Positions 33,801-45,800 of a stretch of DNA of 64,000 bases are shown here, piece by piece. This DNA is from Bemisia tabaci. Taxonomy: Eukaryota > Arthropoda > Insecta > Hemiptera > Aleyrodidae. The stretch covers positions 27,744,477 to 27,808,476 of the forward strand of contig NC_092801.1 of assembly GCF_918797505.1 (NCBI RefSeq). The letters are read 5' to 3'. Within the stretch, counting starts at the first letter, position 1, and every line of letters begins with the position of its first letter. The position numbers and the translations under genes were made by a program. Below the pieces are notes generated by a model, which saw only the letters and a program-made list of their open reading frames with translations, made no database searches and was not told the DNA's origin.

Positions 33801-36800
33801 GTGTACTGCATAAATGCTTATAGGCAAATGGCGTTGATAGTCAACATTACACAACACTCTAATTCAGTTGCAATACTTTTACCATCTACTTGCAATTTAT
33901 TGCAATCTGTGCTATACTTGAGTAGCGCATGATTTCTAGAGAACATATGTTTCTCAGTTTTGCACAAGTCTAATCATTTTCCGCACAAGACGAAGAGACT
34001 CTCCTCTGAGTGGAGTGCATTTTGCTCGAGAGTGAAATACGGTGAAACCCGAAACCTGCGAAAAACCATCGCGCGATGTTTAGATACAGATAGCAAACAT
34101 CTCAGTCAACAGGTCGTAGCAGGGAAGTATTTACGACAGAAAATAACTACCCATATGAGGAAAACACACCCGCAGAGGCAACGGAATGTCAGAGCTTTAA
34201 ACGGTAAGGAACCACAGGGCCCGAAGGGATCTGCGGTATTTCTTCTCACATAGTCGTACTCCTCCGCTTACGTCATAAATCCTGCGACTTAAAAGCGTGC
34301 CTTCGAGACGGTCTTTACAACAGGGATACCAAATTTTGCGCAAAATTCGCCTATTTCACACAGTGTTCATGGGGAGAATGTGCTAGATTTGCACCGTTGG
34401 CTGCACTGGTTCATTGGTGCGACGGGTTTCCGCTTTGCAAAGAGGATGCTCTTTCATGACGTCATAAGTCCCGTGGCTTAAAAGAGTGGCGATGCTTCCA
34501 ACATTGCTGCCGAATTTTGTCAATAAAATTTGCGCATTTGCATTGCGTGCACGGAATAAGTTTGTAATTGAATTTTGCGGGAAAATGTGCTGAAATTACG
34601 GAGTTATTTGCACTGGTGAATCGATAGTATGAATTTCCGCTCTGCAAAAGCGATGCTACTCTGTAATGTGTGACTAAGGATATTTACAGCTCCTGGAATG
34701 CTCGTCTCCCAAGCGAGAAATGTCTCAATTTGCAGCTCCTTTGTGGGGTTGTTAGGAAGTAAGGAAGGTTGTCGGATTTGAGTTGAATTGGTTCAGTTGT
34801 GGTTTGACATACCGCATTCTCTCCTTCGAGTGAAAATAGGATGGGGAGAAACTTTACGGTATAACTTACATCCACGAGGTATGACGGCAATTGCAATCAG
34901 ATTCATCGTTGATATTATTTGCATTGAAATAAGGAGTTTGCACGCAAATTTTCAGAATATCTCAGTTTCACCATTAATATACGAATTTGCGATCGGCGCA
35001 TTTGAGTCGTGGCAATGAATGTATTTTACCGTAAAATCGTCGTCAAAAGGATAGACACTTCGGAATTTTTCATAAATTACGAAAGGCTCTGGAGAAAGGG
35101 AGGCGGTATGAGCCTGCGTTACGTTGCACTAAAAAAAGTGAAATTGATTTAACATTCTGGATGTAAAAAAAGTGTGCAAAAACTCCGAAAATGCTGGATT
35201 ACTCGCTTCAGCAGTTAGTTTTACATCTTGAATTTGTTAAAGTAGCTTATGTAGCGGTTAATTTAGCATGATGTAAGTTCTTGCACACTTTTTTTGAATC
35301 CAGAATGTTAAATCAACTACACTTTTTGTTGCGCGTTACAAGGGGAAGGGGAAATCTGTGCCAGCGTTATGAAACCCTCTCTATTGTTAAAAAACACTCA
35401 AAATCCGGAATGTACCATCCTCACTTCTTCGACGTAATTTTGTCACACCAGAGTTGCGTTACGAAGCGTTAAAAGGGGAAGACGGAGGGGGGTCAAAAAT
35501 GCCGAAAAAACGCGTTATGTAATTTACAAATGCTCCCGTTAAAGGGCAACTTGTTCACCCCACAAAAAACACAGAATGTTACTTCATGCGTCAAAACAGA
35601 ACGTTTTTCATCCCCAAACTGTCATTCCTCCACGTCAACATTTCAACGCCTCTGAGCTCTCAGAAATCAAAACGCCCCCTTGACACCCGTATCTCCGCTC
35701 CTCGCCGGAGCAACCCCCCCGTCAGTGGGGGGATTTAATCCGAGTGAAAAAAAAAACAATTTAGGGAACTGAAAACATCGCGTGGAGACGGGGGGGGGGG
35801 GGGGGGGGTCGGACCGAAGGCGGCTCAATGCTGGCTAATCTCGGCGGCAGCGTTTTCTTGGCATTGAAAAACGACTGCATCCGAACGGGGGATGAAGGGG
35901 GCGATGAGGGGGCCGAAGGAGGGGGTGCGGAGACAGGTCATCACGGCTTATTTGTGGTGGAGGTGGTGGATCGATAGCTCCTGGCACACGTGCCTGTGCA
36001 TGGCACTAATACACTGGCAAACACGCCTCGCGCCACGCACCGCACTAGCGAGAAAACATTTTTTCAAAGTCACAGGATAGGGAGCAATAACCGGATAATC
36101 AATTATTGAATATATAAGAAAACGCTTTAAAAAAAACCTTAAAAATGGTATATTTTGTAGAAGACTTTCACTTTCACTTTTCAGCTTTTGTAGCCTGTGT
36201 TTTAGCTTTTTGTTCGCGGTGGCCAAGATATTAATCAATCGACCACCCAGGTAATAAAGTACTTTGCTTCTTATTTTTGTTCCAACTTTCGCGAGGAACG
36301 TGTCATACTACTGGAAGTCTGGAAATCAACTCCAGAACAAGAATGAATTGCTTACAATTGACATTAGGTAAATGGCCAAAAACGACGGAATTAGTACAAT
36401 TTAACTTCCATTTAAGTAATGTCAAAATTGCTCGTTAATTTCTCGTGTACAAGTTGATTTCTGAACTCCTTGTTGTGCGAATAGTTTATTCCACGTAAGA
36501 TTTTGAGGAAAACACATGTGACTATACTTCTCAGTTTAGACCTTGTTGAGTATGAATTCTAAGACTTCATAAGTATGAAGTCTCGAATTCATACATTTCA
36601 ATTATAGGATTTAAAGATTCTTTTTTCCTCCAGCCTTTTCTTAAAAAATAGCTGATGCAAAGTGTTGTCAACCAAGGTGTGCATTGAAAAAAAAAATAAA
36701 TTAATAAATAAGTGAATGTAACAAGCGATGTAACTTTTTTTGAGCTGACAAAATACCCCATGTATAAGAATATTTCAAAACTGAACAGATTAATAAAATT

Positions 36801-39800
36801 TAATTTTACAAAAAATTGGTTTCTCAAAAAGAAATCATAATGCAGTTAATAATTACTTTTACATTACCTCTGAATACTCCATATTTCTCCCCTTTCAACG
36901 TTTTCTAACGTCAAAGCTAGCTGAATGGCCTAGTTTCTTATTTAGTGTGCACCATGCACATTTTCAAGGTACAAATGCGTGAAAATAGAACATTTTCATA
37001 TAAAACCGCCACATATTCATTTTTATATTTTCTCGAAAATACGAAAATAGCTCTGCTATTAGAATTAATCCAACGGAAACCGCGACAATATTGTCCGCAA
37101 TCCTGCTTCTCGCTTGAACACCATCGCGCTATCAAAAGCCCGCAACTGCAAAAGAACGCATACGAAGAGACGTTATTTTTGCCTATGACGTCATGGCCAG
37201 CGTACGGCAAGAACGCACCCGGAAGCTACGGAGCTTGACTTCGTAATTTCCGGGTAGCAATTTCCTCTTCCGTGCTCCGCGGAGCTCTCACGGTGCCGCA
37301 ATTTTCCCTCGCATTCTCAGAACGCCTCGCGGGATGAAATTATGGACAGCAAAGGCTCGCCCATCTCAAGCTCGTGGGCATTCAGGTGATTCGATGGACG
37401 CCATATTTTGTGTCAGAACGGTATGCGATGTATCGCATCAATTGGTTCCATTTTTTCAGTCACTCGTCATTTTTCTCCAATTTTCATAGTCTGCCCTGAT
37501 AAATTTATATTTTTCGACCTGAATAACGCTTGAATATTTATATAACTTGTTGGCACAAGGTAAACTGAACCGAAAAAAGAAAACCGCAAAATCGGATGGT
37601 CACTCGTTTCCCCTTGAAATGGCCAAAAATGAGTATTTCCAATGGAATACTTAGATTTTTCCCTTTTCTGTCGCTGTTTCGATTGCAATTTCAAAAGTTT
37701 CTTTTGCGTGCAGATGCTTCTATCCATAAGTGTTACTAATCGTAAAAAAGTGAAAATCGGAAAAAAACCCGAGTTGGTGTGTTTTCGAACTCACTGATTC
37801 AATTATTTTATACTGAGAATTTTCAACATAAAAAACTCATTATTATGTAGAACGGTACATGTTGCTGCAAAATGGAAAAGTTTTCCTGCTTAGTCAGAAG
37901 GGTTATGAATGCAAATCGATAGAGGGACGTAACAAGCTCACTCCATCACTTTGGTGGGAACCGAGCTTTCAGAGACACCACCTGTTGATGGGCGGTTTCG
38001 ACCTCGCGGCCTCTTTTATGTCTTTCCTCTTTGAGTAAACACTGCGAGCTGTGCTAGGGTTTGTAAACGGAAGAGATTACACAACCGTGATCGTTAAATC
38101 TCGGACACTGCTATCATATTTCAAGCAATATCAGGATGCATAACCTCTCGGTAAAACCTCGACCTGCGAAAGCACGGGTGAAAGGATACACAACGAGCAG
38201 TTGGTCTTCATTTTGCAATTAGGAACTACTACTTCTGGCACATCTGTAAAAACACTATGCGCATAGTGAAATGAATGGTACATGCATTGTTTTTAAACTC
38301 AGCCAGAAATTGAAAGTTCCAAATTGCAAGACGTTGTCTAAATCTTCTTAATATTTCATACTAATAATATTTCAACCAATATCGAGGTACATAACCTCTT
38401 GGTAAAACCTCGACCTGAGAAAGCACGGGTGAAAGGATACACAACGGGCAGCTAGTATTCTTTTTGCAATTAGGAACTACAACGTCTGGCACATCTATAA
38501 AAACACGTGTGTGTGAAGTGAAATCAATGGTACATACGTTGTTTCTTAACTCAACCAGAAATTGAAAGCTCCAAATGGACCACTAGACAAGGTACGAATT
38601 TCAGCATTCTGATTCATGTTTTTTAGCTAAAATTTCACGTAAAACACGTTGCGCACGCCGAAAATTATCGAAATCAGCCCCTTACGAAGATATTTAATGA
38701 TTCTTGATGCGTAAATTCAAACCACCCGCTCATGAAAACTCAATGCTCTACGTGATTTACATTGTGCGCTAAAAGTTATCATGACAGTATCTGCGATTTA
38801 AAAATCTGGCAGCCTCGATTTTGACGCTTTGGCTCAGCTATAGCAAATTGCTCATAGTTTGAACACACATGGTAGGAAATGAACATTGCTCGATTGAGAA
38901 GCTTGCTGAAACCGCTGTAGTACGCTATTTGACTCGCGTAGAGCTTTGAGTTTCTTGTGAGCGGGCAGTTCAAATTCCTCGTAACCAATGTGAAATAAAA
39001 ACGTTGGAGTCTTCTTTAGGAGTTAGTTTCAGTGATATTTGTTGCGCTAATCGTGTTCTCCGTGAAATTCTGGTTCAGAAACATGTATAAGATTGCTTAA
39101 ATTCGTACCTTGTCTAGTGGTCCATTGCAAACCGTGGGCAACGGCTGCACGCGAAAAAAAGCGTATTTATCTCCGATTGTAACGTTGCACACATCTACTG
39201 ATGTTTTATTTTTAATCGATGTGATTCAATGTTTTGACAATGCTTTCTGTCGTTTTCTGAAGGTTTTCCGGAAATTTTCTGAAATGATTTAAAAATAAAA
39301 ATCACAGAAAGTTTCGACGCGTTACTCTCGTTTTTTCATTTGCTTCAATCAAAAAACGAATCAAATACAGTTAAGTTTTTTGAATCGTTGTAGTTTAAAT
39401 ACATATTTCAATTTAAATGATAGTAAAACTGGGCAAAAAGTGAAAATAATGACGCGTATTCTTAGGTTTGCGGGGATTTCAGCGTTGCGACAGCCAGGGA
39501 AAGGAACACGGCTGCGTGATCTTCGCAGTTTGACGCGCCTTCAATCCGGCTGGCTGCAACATGCCTACATCCGTGGTCGAATAGTTGTATCATTACGCCT
39601 GACGTAAGTGAATTGAAATACCAACGGCTGCACGCGAAAAAAATCGTATTTATCTCCGATCGTAACGTTGCATACATCTACTGATGTTTTATTTTTAATC
39701 GATGTTTTTGACAATGCTTCCTGTCGTTTTCTGAAGGTTTTCCGGAAATTTTCTGAAATGATTTAAAAATAAAAATCACAGAAAGTTTCGACGCGATACT

Positions 39801-42800
39801 CTCGTTAATTTATTTGCTACAATCAAAAAACGAATCAAATACAGTTAAATTTTTTGAATTGTTATAGTTGAAATACATATTTCAATTTAAATGATAGTAA
39901 AACTGGGCAAAAAGTGAAAATAATGACTTAGGTTTGCGGGGATTTTAGCGTTTCGACAGCCAGGGAAAGGAACACGGCTGCGTAATCTTCGCAGTTTGAC
40001 GCGACTTCAATCCGGCTGGCTGCAACATGCCTACATCCGTGGTCGAATAGTTGTATCATTACGCCTGCCTTGAATGAATTAAAATACCAGGTCCAAATCT
40101 GTTTAATATCTCATATTAATAATATGTATAACCAATATCAAGGTACATAACCTCTTGGTAAAATTTCGACCTGAGAAAGCGCGGGTGAAAAGATACACAA
40201 CAGGCAGCCGGTCTTCATTTTGCAATTAGGAACTGCAATTTCTGGCTCATCCGTAAAAACACGTATGTGCGCATGGTGAAATTAATAATACATGCGTTGT
40301 TTCTAAACTCAGTCAGAAATTGAAAGTTACAATTTGCAAAGTGTAGTCCAGATCTTTTTGGGACGTCACGGAGTTTATTATTGCAAAAATGTTTATGTTC
40401 GAAACGGAATTGGCTTTTTGGTGACTTTGAAAGCCTTTTTCCTCGACTAGAAATTGATTAAATGAAAACCAAACAAATTCAGGCATTCTTTTCATTTAAG
40501 AACTATCCGGGAATGAATGAAAAAAATCGGGCCACTGCCCCATTGTGTAATGGATTTTGCATTCCTGAAATGAAAAAAACGTTTTGCCGTCAGAGAAACG
40601 ACGAACGTGACGAGGAAAAAAGGGAAAATCTGCAAAAGAGGGTCACATCACAACTTGATCCCGCCCAAGTTGGAGCGAAGTAAATCCACCGACAACGAGC
40701 CGAGAAACTTTGTTAAATCATGAGGTAAACTACATATGAAAGGTGTAGAAAATCCGCGACAGCTTATAGTCTGTCCCAGATACGAAGAGCCCTGGAAAAT
40801 CAGAGTAATTAGCACTATTTGGCGGGTTGGGGTGCCTCGACCCTCGTCACCTGTCATCTCGTCGCCTCTCACATGCGTCGCACAGAGGGTCGCAAGCCAC
40901 CTTGAGGCAACGCATACTCCCTTTGCATCTTTCCGCGGTGGTTTTCCCCGAGGCCCAGGAGCGGATTCCCGGCGTAAGACGCCGACGCGCCGCGGAGCTC
41001 ATAACCAACCCTCTGTACGGTGCGGGGTTTGCTCGGTGATTAGTTGGGCACAATAGAACGAACGATACCTTGCTTCTACATAGTGCAAATTATTCTGATT
41101 TTCCAGGGCTCTTCGTATCTGGGACAGACTATAGTCGAGATGACATGCGAGGGCAGCGAGATACTTTTTGCGCAGAATGATATCCCTGCAAAGCTCGGAT
41201 TTGCCAACGTGACGTGGTGCCTCTCAAAACCTGACACCTGAAGTCAAACGAGATCGTGCAGCTCTCTTCCTTGTGTCAGGCGTCCATTCCGCCGTTCTAA
41301 GGAAGAACGTGCTATGAACATTTGGGAGTTGCCAAATTTCCCTTTATGAAACCTGTATTTTTGACAAAATTGATGCATATTTGAATCAGTGTTGTGTTGA
41401 GAGGCATTCATTGGGTGTATCTCGTTTGTGCAAATGACCCATTCTATTGACTCGATCCCCAGTTCCCTCATATCGTCGCACAGAGGATCAAGTCAATCAG
41501 AGAGGTCGGACATGACATTTTTGACTAAAACTGGAAATTTTGGTTTTTATTTCGTCTCATTTTACATTTCAAGTGGTGCTCAAGATGGAAAATTTCACGA
41601 GGAAACCAATTAAATCACTTTCAAGACCTCAAAGTTTAATATGAACGGAGTCATAAGCGTTTAAAGTTTCCAAATTTTGTCCGACCGTTCCTATGGACTT
41701 GATCCACCGTGCGTCGCCTCCCTGACGTAAGGGCATACCCTCATTTGAATTAGTGAGTTCGAAAACACACCAACTCCGAAAAAAAATTGTTCAGGAAACA
41801 CCTAAAACTGCGCAACGGGCGAAGAAGTTAGTTAAAGAAAAACCTTTTTGGTGCCAAAGGACAAGTACTCAGAGACTTTGTAAAGCACCAAGTTGGAATC
41901 GATACACCATGTTTGATGACAGATAATTAAGCGTTTAAAAATTTCCGAGTTGGTGTGTTTTCGTTCTCTCCGACTTTCAGATACCGATTTTTTTTTCATA
42001 GTCTGCCCTGAAAAATTTATATTTTTCGACCTGAATAACGCTTGAATATTTATATAACTTGTTGGCCCAAGGTATACTGAACCGAAAAAAGAAAACCGCA
42101 AAATCGGATGGTCACCCGTTTCCCTTGAAATTGCCAAAAATTGGTATTTCCAATGAAATACTTCGATATTGCCCTTTTCCCGTCGCTGTTTCGAGCACTT
42201 CCGATTGCAATTTCGAGATTTCCTTTTGCGTGCAGATGCTGCTATCCATAAGTGTTACTAAACCGTAAAAAAGTAAAAATCGAAAAAACCCCGAGTTGGT
42301 GTGTTTTCGACCTCACTGATTCAGTTTTCCTTGAAGTTTTCAGATATATTAGATCAAATTGTGTAAAAAATTGTCTGAAAATTTGAGAAAATAATATTCA
42401 CAATTTTCCCAGTGATTTCGGTTTTTATCGGAGGGAACCTGGCAACGTCTAAAGGTTCATACGGCGTTCTTTTGTAGCACGGCAGAAGTGGAGATTGCTA
42501 CCCTGTCGCACGAAGGAAATCGTCGTATAAACCTGCAAACATTACCAAATTTCTTTCGATAAATACTTATTCTTGAAGAAAGTTGTGCTTTTTTTAAAAA
42601 TTTGTCAGATATTTAGTATTAAACAGAGACCTAAAAAAAAAGATGAACTTAAGGCTTCTGATACATCGACGGTGGAGCTACCAGACCACGTATCTCGTTT
42701 GCGTTGTTTAAAAATATCTTTTTTTTTATAAATTTTGAAGGAGGGCAAATCAATATCATTCCTTAAGTTTACACAAAGATTTTCTCGCTTGGAGAAAAAA

Positions 42801-45800
42801 TAATAAGGAAGTTTTCAAGAATTGACGTTGAGTAGATATTTGTTCTAAAGAATAAAGTATGACAGGAGGTCTGCAGCATCACAAGCCGAGATACGAGGTT
42901 TGGTACTTTCACCGTCGTCATGTCATTCAAAGTTTAAATAACGTGGGATAGTTTAGCCAAAACGTCGATATTGAGGTTGCCATATCTCATACTGCAAAGA
43001 CTGTTATAGTAACGTTTACTGCATGATTTAACTCTAATAGATTATTGTTTTTTTATTGAGTGGAAAGTATGAATTTATACAAACTCATTATTCAATTTGG
43101 GGGATGAGGGCAGGTGATAATTTGATAAATGATAATTGATAATTGATAAAACAGTCAAATCCTTAATCAAGATTAATCTCGATTTTCTTTTTTGTTACAG
43201 ATAAACGACGAAGCTGTTGAAGAGCTGCGGCATTTGAAAGGAAATGCACTAACATCTGATTCAAGTAAGATTTTCTCATTTAAAAAAGCAACTTTTTGGG
43301 TGTTCGATTTTTGTATTTTTGTAATTTTCATAGATTTCAACGATTTACCGCTCAATGCTTCCTGCCTCTTGGAGTTTTTAATGTTTATAGCCTTGTTTAC
43401 GAATATTTTTATTCCCTCCTCATTCCGTCAAAGTATTTATATGGGATACTGTAAAGATTGTGCAAGTTTGTTCTCACTATTTATACGAAAAAAAAAAACG
43501 CACACAAATTACTCGCCCTTGAATAGGAATAAGTGTAAAATCGGAAACGATATTTAGGAAAAATCATTGATGGTGCAATTGCAAATGATCACCACGTTGC
43601 ATAATCTAAGTAGCATCGCAAATAATGCGTTTCTTTTTATTGACCTACCACTGACTGAAACTCGTCCTTTTTTTTGAGGACTATTTTCATGCCACCTATT
43701 TCTAACAAATTAGTCGAATTAAATAAATGAAACGAGTGTTTGAGCACGTCGATGTTAAATTTGGAAATGTTGCATTTCATACATGAACGACACGAAATTA
43801 ATTCCGATTTATTTTTTCCACAGCAGGCAATGGCGGATCGATCTCCGTCGTTAAAACCCACTCCGCTGTCTTCACGAATATGAACGGGAAACAAGAGGGG
43901 CATGCAGAAATGAAAGAGCAAGGTGAGTTCTTCTTTAATCCTTTTACTAGAGACTTTTAATTTTCTCCTCGAATACGAAGAGATTCAAGCAATCAACCTA
44001 TCATCCTAACTAGTTGGTAAATATTCTCTCGTCAAAATGTCAAAGTCGAGAAAAAAATTTTATTACGTGAAATCAGTCGTTAAACTTTGTCCTCAATACT
44101 AAAGCTCGTGAAGAAATCGTCCTCCAAACCTCCTGATGCTACTTAGTGAATTTCTGATAAACTCAGTTCAATTTCAGTCTGTATTTTGCATCCTCTGATG
44201 ACGTCACAAATACTTTTGAGATCCGTTATAAAGAACTGGAGACCTAGTTGAAGCACCTCTTTCTCAGTTTTACCGTGCTGAGGAGAAACGCCGTATGAAT
44301 CTTCACGCGTTGATGGATATTTTCCTTCTAATTTTTCAGATTATTGAGTTCTCAATTTTATCCAAAGTTCCTGAAAATTTCAAGGACAAAAAATATTCAT
44401 TAATCGATTTCCTCAAAAATGAACGCCCATCGAAGGAAATTTGGCAATCCTCGATTGTTCGTACGGGGTTCTTCCTTAACACGGTAGAGTCGAGGTTCGT
44501 ATGTAAAAATTGCAGACCAAATCAGTCGCATCGGGAGACCGATGGAATACTAATACCGTTCGAAACTAAAATCGTGTCAATTCCTCTGGATACCAGTTGG
44601 AAACGGAGTTATTTAGACGTGCTCCGATTCAGCAAATCCCGCTTAACATTTTTAGGTCGCGACCTGAGAGCTGAGACCGCCTCTTCATTTCTACGGTATT
44701 CTAATTTGCTCGTGCCCTTTCGCAATGGATAAATTAGCATCGTCCCTTCACTTTTTTGGATACCTGGTAAAACGACTGTTAAGAAACATGTGAAAAACTC
44801 GTAAATTTAAAAAAGTCGAATCTTAAAAAAACGGATTAAATGCTGGTGCCGAAAGTCAAAAGTTCCAAACCCAGAATGTCCAAAAATCCCAAAAGGTTAA
44901 ATATAAAAAATGTCCATCAGGACACGTTAGGGCGTGTCCGTAAGTGTGAGTAGAAATACTCTTGAGTCCCACGGTGGAAACGTGAAAAAAGAGACAATTA
45001 CTCTTCAATAAGCGCTTCAATCTATGGAATGCCGATGCCTTCTGAAAACGCCTTCAATTGAACGAGTAGGCAAAACGAATCCTACGAGTACGAATAGTGG
45101 TATCCACCCAATTGTATGCACTGCCAGGACTTTGCAGTAAATCCTTATGTTTAGTGTTGTTCATTTACAACCTGATGGTGTGCGTGCCGATTTAGAAAAG
45201 CAATAATTAACGTTAAATAAATCCTGAAGTTTATACATTTGAGTGAGGCGTTGTAATCAGAATGTTGGATTCTGAAAAAGGTCTCAATGACTATTCTTTT
45301 GCTTTAAATTCTAGACGTAGGGAAACAGAAAATGAGAGAAATGAAGCAAACAAAAACAATTGAAAATAATGAGAGAGAGGACCCTCAATCTGACAACCTT
45401 GTTAGGATTAATTACACATTTATGGCTCAAGAGCAAACATTGTACCTAATTAAAATCTTGCTTTACCTCGTCTCTGGAGACATCGTCTTTGCCTAGCAGC
45501 GTTGCGTCGCATGCGGAAAATCCGTTTGGAAAATGACATGCCTGCGATAATATCCATTTTAATTTCTGAGAATAATAATCGTGGCTAGATGTCTAATTGT
45601 TTAGTATCCTATCATAATCTTATAACCCTCAGCTTTCCTCAAGTTTAGAGTATTTCCCAGATGTACGAATGAGTTACTTCAGCACACAGTCATAAGCTTT
45701 ACTTTTTTTTTTAACTACCGAGTTTAATGCCGACTAATGATCAGCTCATTTCTAACATACTGAAAACTTTTCCGCTCGAACAAATTTTCTACACATCACA

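Noticed and set aside
33960..34253. 97-codon plus-strand frame rich in basic residues
   Set aside because: No splice signals, family motif or second copy; length is within chance.
38115..40345. Regularly spaced repeats that might suggest a CRISPR array
   Set aside because: Units are long, diverged, few, and contain MITE ends; the genome context is eukaryotic.
41479..41711. CGTCG as a 5-bp target duplication of the family C MITE
   Set aside because: The same CGTCG precedes the copy at 63377, so it may belong to the element itself; no duplication is claimed.
43173..43557. Longer single frames over the 43.2-43.5 kb exon
   Set aside because: Strong acceptor and donor sites delimit a 64-nt exon; the rest is intron sequence that happens to be open.
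44295..44732. 145-codon plus-strand open frame
   Set aside because: Its first part is a MITE family G copy repeated elsewhere with stops, and it has no domain, signal or splice context that supports a gene.
45401..45496. Read-through of the fourth exon to a TAG as the end of the plus-strand gene
   Set aside because: The frame stays open, but the added peptide looks like AT-rich noise, and the exon at 53705-53770 gives a more protein-like end. It cannot be excluded without RNA data.
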